A stretch of 64,000 bases of DNA, from assembly GCF_900277125.1 (NCBI RefSeq), contig NZ_OPYN01000001.1, positions 62,001 to 126,000 of the forward strand, in the 5' to 3' direction. Below the pieces are notes generated by a model. The model worked only from the letters and a program-made list of their open reading frames with translations, was not told where the DNA came from and made no database searches. This DNA comes from Pseudomonas inefficax. Its GTDB lineage: Bacteria > Pseudomonadota > Gammaproteobacteria > Pseudomonadales > Pseudomonadaceae. A program made the position numbers and the translations under genes. Positions 17,806 to 27,291 of the stretch are shown here, piece after piece; position 1 is the first letter of the stretch, and every line of letters begins with the position of its first letter.

Positions 17806-19146
17806 ATGGACCCTTCCCCTGGTATCAGCCTCACCTCGTTATTCGCCGATTTCGGCATGATCATCTTTGCCTTGCTCCTGGTGCTGCTCAACGGCTTCTT
17901 CGTTGCCGCCGAGTTCGCCATGGTCAAGCTGCGCGCCACCCGCGTCGAGTCCATCGCCGAGCTGCACGGCTGGCGTGGCAGCATCCTGCGCAAGGTACAC
18001 AACCAGCTCGACGCCTACCTGTCGGCCTGCCAGCTGGGCATCACCCTCGCCTCGCTGGGCCTGGGCTGGGTCGGTGAACCGGCGTTCGCCCACCTGCTCG
18101 AGCCGCTGCTGGCATACCTGGGCGTGGATACGCCCGAGCTGATCAAGGCCATCTCGTTCTTCGTCGCCTTCTTCGTCATCTCGTACCTGCACATCGTGGT
18201 CGGCGAGCTGGCGCCCAAGTCCTGGGCCATCCGCAAGCCCGAACTGCTGTCGCTGTGGACCGCCGTGCCGCTATACCTGTTCTACTGGGTGATGTACCCG
18301 GCCATCTACCTGCTCAATGCCAGTGCCAACGCCATCCTGCGCATCGCTGGCCAGGGCGAGCCCGGCCCGCACCACGAGCACCACTACAGCCGTGAAGAGC
18401 TCAAGCTGATCCTGCACTCCAGCCGTGGCCAGGACCCGAGCGACCAAGGCATGCGCGTGCTGGCCTCGGCCGTGGAAATGGGCGAGCTGGAGGTGGTCGA
18501 CTGGGCCAACTCGCGCGAGGACATGGTCAGCATCGACGCCCATGCGCCGTTGAAGCAGATCCTGGCCCTGGTGCGCCGTCACAAGTTCAGCCGCTACCCG
18601 GTGTACGACGCCGAGCGTGAGGAGTTCACCGGCCTGCTGCATATCAAGGACCTGCTGCTGGAACTGGCCGAACTCGAGCACCTGCCTGAAACCATCGACC
18701 TCGACGACCTGGCCCGGCCACTGGAGCGCGTGTCGCGGCACATGCCACTGGCGCAGTTGCTGGAGCAGTTCCGCAAGGGCGGCGCGCACTTCGTGCTGGT
18801 GGAGGAAGCCGATGGCAAGGTAATTGGCTACCTGACCATGGAAGACGTGCTGGAAGTGCTAGTAGGCGACATCCAGGACGAACACCGCAAGACCGAGCGC
18901 GGCATCCTCGCCTACCAGCCGGGCAAGCTGCTGGTGCGTGGCGACACGCCGCTGTTCAAGGTCGAACGCCTGCTGGGCGTCGACCTTGACCATATCGAGG
19001 CGGAAACCCTGGCGGGGCTGGTTTACGAGTCACTCAAGCGAGTGCCTGAAGAAGAGGAAGTGCTGGAGGTTGAAGGGCTGCGCATCATCATCAAGAAGAT
19101 GAAAGGGCCGAAGATCGTGCTGGCCAAGGTGCTCAAGCTGGATTGA
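17806..19146 (+). CDS. HlyC/CorC-family transporter (DUF21-CBS-CorC_HlyC)
   Basis: A 446-aa protein with an N-terminal DUF21/CNNM membrane domain (LVLLNGFFVAAEFAMVKLRAT, several TM segments to about residue 190), a CBS pair (SREDMVSIDAHAPL and HFVLVEEADGKVIGYLTMEDVLEVLVGDI) and a C-terminal CorC_HlyC domain (RGDTPLFKVERLLGVDLD). The family is linked to Mg2+/Co2+ efflux or resistance; substrate unproven here. No strong SD precedes ATG 17806. It sits behind phoR in the same direction, but a terminator intervenes. Confidence 0.88.
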   Translation: MDPSPGISLTSLFADFGMIIFALLLVLLNGFFVAAEFAMVKLRATRVESIAELHGWRGSILRKVHNQLDAYLSACQLGITLASLGLGWVGEPAFAHLLEPLLAYLGVDTPELIKAISFFVAFFVISYLHIVVGELAPKSWAIRKPELLSLWTAVPLYLFYWVMYPAIYLLNASANAILRIAGQGEPGPHHEHHYSREELKLILHSSRGQDPSDQGMRVLASAVEMGELEVVDWANSREDMVSIDAHAPLKQILALVRRHKFSRYPVYDAEREEFTGLLHIKDLLLELAELEHLPETIDLDDLARPLERVSRHMPLAQLLEQFRKGGAHFVLVEEADGKVIGYLTMEDVLEVLVGDIQDEHRKTERGILAYQPGKLLVRGDTPLFKVERLLGVDLDHIEAETLAGLVYESLKRVPEEEEVLEVEGLRIIIKKMKGPKIVLAKVLKLD

Positions 19147-19153
19147 TGGCAAG

Positions 19154-19256
19154 GGGGCTGCTTTGCAGCCCATCGCGACACAAGGCCGCTCCTACAGGGG
19201 TTCGCGTATCCCTGTAGGAGCGGCCTTGTGTCGCGATAGGGCCGCAAAGCGGCCCC
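19154..19256. repeat. Paired REP element (family B)
   Basis: Opposed CGCGACACAAGGCCGCTCCT cores with outer arms GGGGGCTGCTTTGCAGCCC and GGGCCGCAAAGCGGCCCC, between two convergent genes. Confidence 0.9.
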
Positions 19257-19263
19257 AAAAATC

Positions 19264-20160
19264 TCAAGGGTTACCCGCAGTGAAGTCAGGCAACCCTCCG
19301 ATCGGCCTGTCGAACCGATAAGGTATCGACTCCAGCGCCAACCCCACATTGCGCTGCACCACGAAATGCAGGTGCGGCCCGGTGCTGTTGCCGGTATTGC
19401 CCGACTTGGCCAGCATCTGCCCCTGGCGCACTCGTTGCCCCTCCGCTACCACCACCGAACCGCGCATCAGGTGCAGGTACACGCCCATGGTGCCGTCCGG
19501 GTGCAGGACCCTGACGAAATTGCCTGACGGGTTGGGGCCGCGCCCGCTCTGGCTGTTCTCCGTCTTCACCACCACCCCTTCCCGCGCCGCGATGATGGTG
19601 GTGCCTTCGGGCATGGCGATATCCATGGCATAGCGCCCCTTGGGCCCAAAATGACTGACCCGGCCATTGGGGCCCTGGGTCACGCGGAACGGCCCGCCAA
19701 TCCAGGGGAATGCATAGCGAAAGCCCTGGGGCCGCTTGCCCGGGTCGCCCATGGCCTGCAGCAGAGTCGAGCGGTAGTTCAACAGCAGCCCGGGCCGCCC
19801 CCGGAGCACGCTGAGCATTTGCGTGGTGCGCGGCGGCAGCACCCGGCGCACCGTGCGCGGGGCATTGCCACCTTGTGCGTTCACCAGATTGTCGAGGCGC
19901 AACTCAACCTCCACTGGCACATGCAGCTGGTTGCGGGCCGAAAAGCTCACGCCGCCGTTGAAGGTTATCGCGTTCAGCAGCACCTGGCCTTCGGGCACTT
20001 CCACCATGGGTACGCGCCGCACAAAGGTTTTGGCACCGGGGCCGGGCCGGTCGGAATAGGAGGTCACACGGCCATCATCGGTGATCTCGTAAATGGTCAT
20101 GCCCAGGCTCGACGCCGAGGCCATGAGCAATGCACAGAACAGCAGCAGGCGGGCGGGCAT
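19264..20160 (-). CDS. Periplasmic M23-family (LytM) metallopeptidase
   Basis: A 298-aa protein with a signal peptide (MPARLLLFCALLMASASS) and an N-terminal DUF4124-like segment (TIYEITDDGRVTSYSDRPGPG). The C-terminal M23 domain retains the zinc ligands: His and Asp in GRVSHFGPKGRYAMDIAMP and the HxH of GPHLHFVV. Such enzymes cleave peptidoglycan cross-bridges or regulate amidases; with ligands intact it is likely active. Isolated gene, no obvious operon partner. Confidence 0.88.
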   Translation of the reverse strand: MPARLLLFCALLMASASSLGMTIYEITDDGRVTSYSDRPGPGAKTFVRRVPMVEVPEGQVLLNAITFNGGVSFSARNQLHVPVEVELRLDNLVNAQGGNAPRTVRRVLPPRTTQMLSVLRGRPGLLLNYRSTLLQAMGDPGKRPQGFRYAFPWIGGPFRVTQGPNGRVSHFGPKGRYAMDIAMPEGTTIIAAREGVVVKTENSQSGRGPNPSGNFVRVLHPDGTMGVYLHLMRGSVVVAEGQRVRQGQMLAKSGNTGNSTGPHLHFVVQRNVGLALESIPYRFDRPIGGLPDFTAGNP

Positions 20161-20247
20161 GATAGTGGCTTTTTGACAGGTATGATCTGTCGAAGACTAG
20201 CAGCGGGTTTTGCGGCGGGTATTGCAGTTGGTCGGATGGCCGTGGGC

Positions 20248-20369
20248 TTTTGTAGGAGCAGCCTTGTGCTGCGAATGGGCTGCGAAGCAGCCCCGACATT
20301 TCTTGCGGCGGCATTGATACTTGGGGGCTGCATTGCAGCCCATTCGCAGCACAAGGCTGCTCCTACGAA
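20248..20369. repeat. Paired REP element (family C)
   Basis: Core GTAGGAGCAGCCTTGTGCTG and its complement (CAGCACAAGGCTGCTCCTAC) with arms GGGCTGCGAAGCAGCCCC and GGGGGCTGCATTGCAGCCC. A close relative of family B with GC-to-AT changes symmetrical in both arms, i.e. the palindrome is conserved while its sequence drifts. Confidence 0.88.
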
Positions 20370-20390
20370 AAGCGCGGTGTGAGGCTTGAG

Positions 20391-21287
20391 TCAGGCGCCG
20401 GGGGTGAAATGCTTCTGCGCCGTCCCACGAGCAATCAGCCGCGACAGGTAGTCGAGCTTCTGAGCATCCTGGTCGACGAACTTGAAAGTCAGTTGCAACC
20501 AGTCACTGTCGGGCTTGGGTTCCAGTGCCGCGACGGCATGCAGGTAGCCGTTTAGGCGCGCAACTTCGGCGTTCTCGCCCTGCTCCAGGTCCAGCACCGC
20601 GCCTTCCAGCACCTGGGGCAGCGCTTCGCCTCGGCGCACCACCAGCAGGGCCTCTTTAAGGCTCAGCGCCTTGATCACGCACGGCTGCATGCCACCGGCC
20701 AGGCGCAACTGGCCCTGGCCACGGCCGGTCGGCGCGGAAATGGCGGGCCGGGGGGCGTTGGCCACTGGCCGGGCGGGAGCCGGTGCAGGTGCCGGCGCCG
20801 CGACCTTTACCGCTTCAGGCTTGCCGGCTGTCAGCGCATTCAGCGAGTCATTGGCGAACGCCGAGTTGACCCGTGCCTGGCCGCTGGCCATGAGGCTGTC
20901 GAGCTTGCCGATCCTGGTCAGGGCCTTTTTCACCTTGGTCAGCAGCTGCTCGTTGGTGAACGGCTTGCCGACAAAATCGGAAACACCCGCCTGGATCGCC
21001 TGGATGACGTTTTCCTTGTCGCCACGGCTGGTCACCATGATGAACTGCAGGTTCTTCAACTCAGGCTGCTGGCGGCACCAGGTGAGCAATTCCAGCCCGG
21101 ACATTTCCGGCATCTCCCAGTCGCACAGGACCAGGTCGAACGCTTCCTTGCCCAGCATGGCCATGGCCTTGCGACCGTTGACGGCGTCGTCGATGGTCAT
21201 GCCCGGGAAGGCATTGCGCAGGCATTTGCGGACCAGATCACGGATAAACGGGGCGTCATCCACGACCAGCACATTCACTTTACTCAT
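20391..21287 (-). CDS. Response regulator: receiver domain plus PilZ-like C-terminal domain
   Basis: A 298-aa protein. Receiver domain: acidic pair D10-D11, phosphoacceptor D56 (LVLCDWEMPEMSGL) and Lys in DFVGKPFTNEQLL. After an Ala/Pro-rich linker (about 150-195) comes a C-terminal domain (KALSLKEALLVVRRGEALPQVLEGAVLDLEQGE, later WLQLTFKFVDQDAQKLDYLSRLI) whose pattern resembles PilZ. The usual RxxxR c-di-GMP motif is not evident, so nucleotide binding is uncertain. No histidine kinase gene adjoins it. It follows phoU in the same direction but behind a terminator. Confidence 0.78.
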   Translation of the reverse strand: MSKVNVLVVDDAPFIRDLVRKCLRNAFPGMTIDDAVNGRKAMAMLGKEAFDLVLCDWEMPEMSGLELLTWCRQQPELKNLQFIMVTSRGDKENVIQAIQAGVSDFVGKPFTNEQLLTKVKKALTRIGKLDSLMASGQARVNSAFANDSLNALTAGKPEAVKVAAPAPAPAPARPVANAPRPAISAPTGRGQGQLRLAGGMQPCVIKALSLKEALLVVRRGEALPQVLEGAVLDLEQGENAEVARLNGYLHAVAALEPKPDSDWLQLTFKFVDQDAQKLDYLSRLIARGTAQKHFTPGA

Positions 21288-21403
21288 CGATACTCCTTCT
21301 GAATCCCGACTAGCCTACCGCCGAATAATGGCCACTTGCTACAACTTGGTCACGCCGGGACTTCTTCACATCGTTCGCGGGTGCCTGCCGGCTCCTCGAC
21401 CGC

Positions 21404-21433
21404 AAACGAAAACGCCCGGCCAAGGCCGGGCGT
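21404..21433 (-). terminator. Rho-independent terminator of the pst-phoU operon
   Basis: On the minus strand, 9-bp stem ACGCCCGGC-4 nt-GCCGGGCGT then TTTTCGTTTG, 19 bp beyond the phoU stop codon. It closes the pst operon and precedes the separate response-regulator gene. Confidence 0.85.
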
Positions 21434-21451
21434 CGATGCTCGGGAGCAACC

Positions 21452-22222
21452 TTATTTATCGTCAGGTTCGGTCGGAACATTAGCGTTTTCGCCATCGGAA
21501 ACAGCTGTGCCCTGCACTTCTGCCGTCATGCGCTTGAGGCCCATGTGACGCACGTCGGTGCCGCGCACCAGGTAGATCACCAGCTCGGAGATGTTGCGCG
21601 CATGGTCACCGATACGCTCCAGCGAACGCAGGACCCAGATCACGCTCAGTACCCGCGAGATCGAGCGCGGGTCTTCCATCATGTAGGTCACCAGCTCACG
21701 CAGGGCGGTCTTGTATTCACGGTCGATAGTCTTGTCGTACTGGGCCACCGACAGTGCCAGGTCGGCGTCGAAGCGGGCAAAGGCGTCCAGCGCGTCGCGG
21801 ACCATGTTGCGCACCTGGTCACCGATGTGGCGCACCTCGACATAGCCGCGCGGCGACTCGCCTTCCTCGCACAACTGGATGGCGCGACGGGCGATCTTGG
21901 TCGATTCGTCACCAATGCGCTCCAGGTCGATCACCGACTTGGAGATGCTGATGATCAGGCGCAGGTCGGAGGCCGCCGGCTGACGACGGGCGAGGATGCG
22001 CAGGCATTCCTCGTCGATGTTGCGCTCCATCTGGTTGATCTGCTCGTCGACTTCGCGCACTTGCTGGGCCAGGCCCGAGTCGGCTTCGATCAGCGCAGTG
22101 ACTGCGTCGTTGACCTGCTTTTCGACCAGGCCGCCCATGGCCAGCAGGTGGCTGCGCACCTCTTCGAGCTCGGCGTTGAACTGCTGGGAAATGTGATGGG
22201 TAAGGCTTTCTTTGTTGATCAT
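21452..22222 (-). CDS. phoU: Phosphate signalling protein PhoU
   Basis: A 256-aa protein made of two PhoU three-helix repeats with the metal-binding type motifs (RIGDESTKIARRA near residue 95, RIGDHARNISELV near 205). It links Pst transport activity to PhoR and keeps the Pho regulon off in phosphate-replete cells. Last gene of pstSCAB-phoU; separated from pstB by a REP element, which may modulate its expression. The C-terminal tail is acidic and variable. Confidence 0.96.
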   Translation of the reverse strand: MINKESLTHHISQQFNAELEEVRSHLLAMGGLVEKQVNDAVTALIEADSGLAQQVREVDEQINQMERNIDEECLRILARRQPAASDLRLIISISKSVIDLERIGDESTKIARRAIQLCEEGESPRGYVEVRHIGDQVRNMVRDALDAFARFDADLALSVAQYDKTIDREYKTALRELVTYMMEDPRSISRVLSVIWVLRSLERIGDHARNISELVIYLVRGTDVRHMGLKRMTAEVQGTAVSDGENANVPTEPDDK

Positions 22223-22294
22223 CGTTCGCTCCGCGAAGAAGCTGCAAGCTTCAAGTAATTCGTGTCGTTCCCTGGTCCACCCTGGCAAACACAT

Positions 22295-22383
22295 CCTGTG
22301 GGAGCGGGTTCACCCGCGAACACCGGCGAAGCCGGTGCCAGACACCGCGGCGCCTGCTTCGCGGGTAAACCCGCTCCCACAGG
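22295..22383. repeat. Paired REP element (family A, spacer hairpin variant) inside the pst operon
   Basis: Opposed GGGAGCGGGTT...CCCGCGAA cores flank a CACCGGCGAAGCCGGTG palindrome, like the copy at 10818. It lies in the 186-bp gap between pstB and phoU, genes normally cotranscribed, so it could act as an mRNA stabiliser or attenuator. Confidence 0.9.
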
Positions 22384-22408
22384 GGCCAGGTACTGTCCCG
22401 AGCGGCGA

Positions 22409-23242
22409 TCAGCCGTAGCGACCGGTGATGTAGTCTTCGGTCTGCTTCTTCGCCGGGTTGGTGAACAGGGTGTCGGTATCCCCGAATTCGACCAGTTTGC
22501 CCATGTACATGAACGCGGTGTAGTCCGAAACACGGGCCGCCTGCTGCATGTTGTGGGTCACGATGACGATGGTGTACTTGGATTTCAATTCGTAGATCAG
22601 TTCCTCGACTTTCAAGGTCGAGATCGGGTCCAGTGCCGAGCACGGTTCGTCGAGCAGCAGCACTTCCGGCTCCACGGCGATGGTGCGGGCAATGACCAGA
22701 CGCTGTTGCTGGCCACCGGAAAGGCCCAGTGCCGACTCGTGCAAGCGGTCCTTGACCTCGTCCCACAGGGCCGCACCCTTCAGCGCCCATTCAACCGCTT
22801 CGTCGAGCACGCGCTTCTTGTTGATGCCCTGGATGCGCAGGCCGTAGACCACGTTTTCGTAGATGGTCTTGGGGAACGGGTTGGGCTTCTGGAACACCAT
22901 GCCCACACGGCGGCGCAGCTCGGCCACGTCTTCGCCCTTGCGGTAGATGTTGTTGCCATACAGATTGATGGCGCCTTCCACGCGGCAGCCATCAACCAGG
23001 TCGTTCATGCGGTTGAAGGTACGCAGCAGGGTCGACTTGCCGCAGCCGGACGGGCCGATGAAGGCGGTCACACGCTGCTTGGGGATGTTCATCTGCACAT
23101 CGAACAGCGCTTGCTTGTCGCCGTAGAACAGGCTCAGGCCTGGCACTTCGATGGCTACGGTTTCTTCGGCCAGGCGCAGGCTCTGCTTGTCGCGGCCCAG
23201 GGCAGACATGTCGATGCCGTGGGCATGGGATTCTTGCTGCAT
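22409..23242 (-). CDS. pstB: Phosphate ABC transporter ATP-binding protein PstB
   Basis: A 277-aa ABC ATPase with Walker A (GPSGCGKST), Q-loop ([17 protein letters not shown]), signature LSGGQQQR and Walker B ([13 protein letters not shown]). Start at ATG 23242, with GGAG 6 nt upstream; the ATG at 23254 lacks an SD. It energises phosphate import through PstC-PstA. Confidence 0.97.
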   Translation of the reverse strand: MQQESHAHGIDMSALGRDKQSLRLAEETVAIEVPGLSLFYGDKQALFDVQMNIPKQRVTAFIGPSGCGKSTLLRTFNRMNDLVDGCRVEGAINLYGNNIYRKGEDVAELRRRVGMVFQKPNPFPKTIYENVVYGLRIQGINKKRVLDEAVEWALKGAALWDEVKDRLHESALGLSGGQQQRLVIARTIAVEPEVLLLDEPCSALDPISTLKVEELIYELKSKYTIVIVTHNMQQAARVSDYTAFMYMGKLVEFGDTDTLFTNPAKKQTEDYITGRYG

Positions 23243-23314
23243 GGTCAACTCCATACGCTAACAATTCGTTTCAAAGGGCCGCCCGGCTCGTGGGCGGCAC
23301 GCTTGCAATCAGGT

Positions 23315-24985
23315 TCAGCTGTCGAGGGCTTTGTACTTCTCGCGCAGGTGGTTACGGATCCACACGGCCGAGAGGTTGAGGGCCGCGATCACCAGCACCA
23401 GCAGCAACGCGGTGGCATAAACCAGCGGCCGCGCGGCCTCGACGTTGGGGCTCTGGAAGCCGACGTCGTAGATGTGGAAGCCCAGGTGCATGATCTTCTG
23501 GTCCAGATGCAGGTACGGGTAGTTCCCGTCCACCGGCAGCGACGGAGCCAGCTTCACCACGCCCACCAGCATAAGCGGCGCCACTTCACCGGCGGCGCGG
23601 GCGACGGCGAGGATCATGCCGGTCATCATCGCCGGGCTGGCCATCGGCAGGACGATCTTCCACAGGGTTTCGGCCTTGGTCGCGCCCAGGGCCAGCGAGC
23701 CTTCGCGCACGGTGCGCGGGATACGCGCCAGGCCTTCCTCGGTGGCAACGATCACCACCGGCACAGCCAGCAGCGCCAGGGTCAGCGATGCCCACAGCAA
23801 GCCCGGGGTACCCAGGGTTGGCGCCGGCAGTGCTTCGGGGAAGAACAGGCGGTCGATCGAGCCACCCAGCACGTAGACGAAGAAGCCCAGGCCGAACACG
23901 CCGTAGACGATCGCCGGTACACCGGCCAGGTTGTTCACTGCGATACGGATCAGGCGGGTCACCGGGCCCTGCCTGGCGTATTCGCGGAGGTACACGGCAG
24001 CCAGCACACCGAACGGGGTGACGATCACGGCCATGATCAGGGTCATCATCACGGTACCGAAGATGGCCGGGAAGATACCGCCCTCGGTGTTGGCTTCACG
24101 CGGATCGTCGCTGAGGAACTCCCAGACCTTGGTGAAGTAGGTGCCCAGCTTGGTGAACCCCGACATGGCATTCGGCTGGATGGCGTGCACCACCTTGCTC
24201 AGGTTGATTTCCACTTCACGGCCGTTGCCATCGCTGGCCACCAGGCTGTCGCGGGCGAAGGCCTGGTGCAGGCCAGTCAGACGGTCTTCGATGGCCTTGT
24301 AGCGGCTGTTCAGCTCGGCGCGATCAGCGTCCATGTCGGCCTGGGCAGCGGCGTCCAGCTTGCCCTCCAGCTCCAGCTTGCGGGCCTGCAGGCGCAGGCG
24401 CTCGAGGCCATGGTTGATGGCACCGATGTCTTTCTTCTCGAGGCTTTGCAGTTCGCTGTTGAGCTGGTTGGCGCGCTTCAGGCGGGCCTGCAGTTCGTTC
24501 CAGGCAGCAGCGCCTTCGGCGACCACGCGGCCTTCTTCCTTGACGCTGACCAGGTAGCCGTAGAAGTTGCCCCACTCGCGGCGCTCCAGGGCGATCAGGT
24601 CAGTCGGGTGCTTTTCGTCGATCAGCCAGTCGCCGACCACCCAGGTGAAGTCGCTGCCGTTGAGATCTCGGTTGCCCACCTTGATCAGCTCACGGGTCAT
24701 GAACTCCGGGCCTTGGTCAGGCACTGGCAGGCCGGCGCCCTTCAGGCGGGCACGGGGTACTTCCTCCTTTTGCACCACTTCGCCAATGACAACGTGATCG
24801 GCCTGGCCCGGCACCTTGTAAGTGGCCTGGACAAGATCGGCCGGCCAGAAGTGGCCCAGCCCGCGCACGGCAATCACCGCCAGCAGGCCAACGGTCATGA
24901 TCACTGCCATGGCCACCGCGCCGCCGCTCATCCAGACGCCTGGGGCGCCGCTCTTGAACCAGCCTTTGAGGGAATCCTTTTTCAC
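23315..24985 (-). CDS. pstA: Phosphate ABC transporter permease PstA (extended form)
   Basis: A 556-aa permease, far longer than the roughly 300 aa of enterobacterial PstA. After TM1 (about 19-42) a long extracytoplasmic, partly coiled-coil insert (about 45-295, with Glu/Lys/Leu-rich heptads near 165-225) precedes the standard permease core (IFPAIFGTVMMTLIMAV onwards, with the EAA-type loop ALGATKAETLWKIVLP). It starts at GTG 24985 with AAAGG upstream, 17 bp after pstC. The extension is known in pseudomonads; its function is not. Confidence 0.93.
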   Translation of the reverse strand: MKKDSLKGWFKSGAPGVWMSGGAVAMAVIMTVGLLAVIAVRGLGHFWPADLVQATYKVPGQADHVVIGEVVQKEEVPRARLKGAGLPVPDQGPEFMTRELIKVGNRDLNGSDFTWVVGDWLIDEKHPTDLIALERREWGNFYGYLVSVKEEGRVVAEGAAAWNELQARLKRANQLNSELQSLEKKDIGAINHGLERLRLQARKLELEGKLDAAAQADMDADRAELNSRYKAIEDRLTGLHQAFARDSLVASDGNGREVEINLSKVVHAIQPNAMSGFTKLGTYFTKVWEFLSDDPREANTEGGIFPAIFGTVMMTLIMAVIVTPFGVLAAVYLREYARQGPVTRLIRIAVNNLAGVPAIVYGVFGLGFFVYVLGGSIDRLFFPEALPAPTLGTPGLLWASLTLALLAVPVVIVATEEGLARIPRTVREGSLALGATKAETLWKIVLPMASPAMMTGMILAVARAAGEVAPLMLVGVVKLAPSLPVDGNYPYLHLDQKIMHLGFHIYDVGFQSPNVEAARPLVYATALLLVLVIAALNLSAVWIRNHLREKYKALDS

Positions 24986-25002
24986 GGATCGCTACCTTTC
25001 TA

Positions 25003-27291
25003 TCAAAGCGACGAGTATTTCTTGCGCAGACGCTGGCGAATCAGCTCGGCCAAGGTGTTCATGATGAAGGTGAACATCAGCAGCACCAGCGCGGCCAGGA
25101 ACAGCACGCGATAGTGGCTGCCGCCGACTTCCGACTCCGGCATTTCGACGGCCACGTTGGCGGCCAGCGTGCGCATGCCCTCGAACAGGTTCAGCTCCAT
25201 CACTGGGGTGTTGCCGGTGGCCATCAGCACGATCATGGTCTCGCCCACAGCACGGCCCATGCCGATCATCAGCGCCGAGAAAATACCCGGGCTGGCGGTG
25301 AGGATTACCACGCGGGTCAGGGTCTGCCAGGGCGTCGCACCCAGGGCCAGAGAACCCAGGGTCAGGCTGCGCGGCACGCTGAACACGGCGTCTTCGGCGA
25401 TGGAGTAGATGTTCGGGATGACCGCGAAGCCCATGGCGATACCCACCACCAGGGCGTTGCGCTGGTCGTAGGTTATCCCCAGGTCGTTGGTGATCCACAG
25501 GCGCATGTCGCCGCCGAAGAACCAGGTTTCCAGGTGCGGGCTCATGGTCAGAGCGAACCAGCCGGTGAACAGGATGACCGGGATCAGGATCGCCGCTTCC
25601 CAGCCATCCGGGATGCGCAGGCGAATCGACTCGGGCAGGCGGGTCCAGGCGAAACCGGCCAGCAGGATACCGAGCGGCATCAGCAGGAACAGGCTGAACA
25701 CGCCTGGAAGGTGGCCTTCCAGGTACGGGGCGAGGAACAGGCCGGCGAAGAAGCCGAGGATCACCGTCGGCATCGCTTCCATCAGTTCGATCACCGGCTT
25801 GACCTTGCGGCGCATGCCCGGGGCCATGAAATAAGCGGTGTAGATGGCTGCGGCAATTGCCAGCGGGGCCGCCAGGATCATGGCGTAGAACGCGGCCTTG
25901 AGGGTACCGAAGGTCAGCGGCGACAGGCTCAGCTTGGGCTCGAAGTCGGTGTTCGAAGCGGTCGACTGCCAGACGTATTTCGGCTCGTCGTAGTTCTCGT
26001 ACCACACCTTGCCCCACAGCGCGCTGAAGGAAACCTCCGGGTGCGGGTTGCGCAGGCTCAGCGGCAGCAGCTTGCCGCCCTCTTCGATGATGATGCGGTT
26101 GGCACGTGGCGACAGGGCCAGGATGCCGGGGCCTTCGGCGGCCGGCTCGACCAGCAGGGTACGGTGCGCAGTGCTGTGGAACACGCCCAGCTCGCCTGCG
26201 GCGTCGAGGGCGACGAAGCCCTTGCGGCGCTCTTCGGCGTCGATCTGCACGACCGCGGCCTTGCCCATCTGGAAGGTGCGAATCAGCTTGAAGCGCGATT
26301 CGCCATCCGGGTCACGGGCCATGAACCACTGGGCCAGACCGCCCTTGGAATCGCCGATGATCAGCGAGATGCCACCGACCAGCTGGGCGGTGGCGGTAAT
26401 TTCGGTGTCGGCGCTTTCAGACAGCTTGTAGCGGCCGTTGAGGCTCTTGTCGCGCAGGTTGAAGACGTCCGCGGTGGCACGGCCGTTGATCACGTACAGC
26501 CACTGCTGACGCGGGTCGATGAAAATGTTCTTCACCGTTTCGGTCATCTGCGGCAGTTCGATGCGGTTCTGCTCGGTGGTGACCTCTTCGGTCATCATGT
26601 TTTCGGTGCGGGTCAGCTCGACCACCTGTAGGTGCGCGCCGGTGGAACCGGCCATCAGCAGGGTGTCGCCATTGGCGTTGACGCTGACATGCTCCAGCGC
26701 ACGGCCCTGCTCGTCGAGCACGAACGGCTGTTCGCCATACGGGTAGTCGATGCCGGGAGCGATGGTTTTCTTGTTGTCCGGATAGGTGACCTTGTAGGTG
26801 TGATGGAACACCAGCGCCTGGCCGTTGGACAAGCCCAGCACCACCAGCGGGCTGCCCGGCTGGTCGGCACTGATCGAAGTGACCTGGGTGTCTGCCGGCA
26901 GCGGCAGGTCGACACGCTTGAGCTCGTTGCCGGTCTTGGTATCGAAGAACAGTGCCTGGCCCTTGTCCGAAACGCGCATGCCCACCAGGTTCTGCTCTTC
27001 AAGCGCGATCATCAGCGACTTGCCGGCATCCTGTTGCAGCCAGGTCGGCTCCAGGGCTTTCTTGCTGGTCAGCTCGGCGCCCTGGAACAGCGGCAGCACC
27101 ACATAGGCCAGATAGAAGAAGATCAGGGTGATCGCCGCCAATACGGCAAGCCCGCCCACCAGTACATACCAGCGGGTCAGGCGATCCTTGAGCGCGCGCA
27201 TGCGGCGCTTGCGTTGCAACTCCGGCGTATTGAAATCAATCCGCACGGGCGGGGAGTTTTGGGTCATGTTGGAGTTGGCCAGATCATTCAT
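25003..27291 (-). CDS. pstC: Phosphate ABC transporter permease PstC (extended form)
   Basis: A 762-aa protein against about 320 aa in E. coli. TM1 (about 45-68) is followed by roughly 390 residues of extracytoplasmic domain with repeated beta-rich segments (LVVLGLSNGQALVFHH, TLLMAGSTGAHLQVVEL, QWLYVINGRATADVFNL), which look like WD40/beta-propeller blades. The permease core begins near residue 468 (AAFYAMILAAPLAIAAAIYTA; EAA loop SLALGATPWQTLTRV). I chose ATG 27291; GTG 27297 or ATG 27267 are alternatives. Confidence 0.92.
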   Translation of the reverse strand: MNDLANSNMTQNSPPVRIDFNTPELQRKRRMRALKDRLTRWYVLVGGLAVLAAITLIFFYLAYVVLPLFQGAELTSKKALEPTWLQQDAGKSLMIALEEQNLVGMRVSDKGQALFFDTKTGNELKRVDLPLPADTQVTSISADQPGSPLVVLGLSNGQALVFHHTYKVTYPDNKKTIAPGIDYPYGEQPFVLDEQGRALEHVSVNANGDTLLMAGSTGAHLQVVELTRTENMMTEEVTTEQNRIELPQMTETVKNIFIDPRQQWLYVINGRATADVFNLRDKSLNGRYKLSESADTEITATAQLVGGISLIIGDSKGGLAQWFMARDPDGESRFKLIRTFQMGKAAVVQIDAEERRKGFVALDAAGELGVFHSTAHRTLLVEPAAEGPGILALSPRANRIIIEEGGKLLPLSLRNPHPEVSFSALWGKVWYENYDEPKYVWQSTASNTDFEPKLSLSPLTFGTLKAAFYAMILAAPLAIAAAIYTAYFMAPGMRRKVKPVIELMEAMPTVILGFFAGLFLAPYLEGHLPGVFSLFLLMPLGILLAGFAWTRLPESIRLRIPDGWEAAILIPVILFTGWFALTMSPHLETWFFGGDMRLWITNDLGITYDQRNALVVGIAMGFAVIPNIYSIAEDAVFSVPRSLTLGSLALGATPWQTLTRVVILTASPGIFSALMIGMGRAVGETMIVLMATGNTPVMELNLFEGMRTLAANVAVEMPESEVGGSHYRVLFLAALVLLMFTFIMNTLAELIRQRLRKKYSSL

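Noticed and set aside
22262..25114. A 950-codon open frame on the plus strand opposite pstB and pstA
   Set aside because: It runs antisense to clearly recognisable pst genes, is low in domain-like pattern and rich in His/Gln/Val-Gly runs typical of the complement of GC-rich codons.
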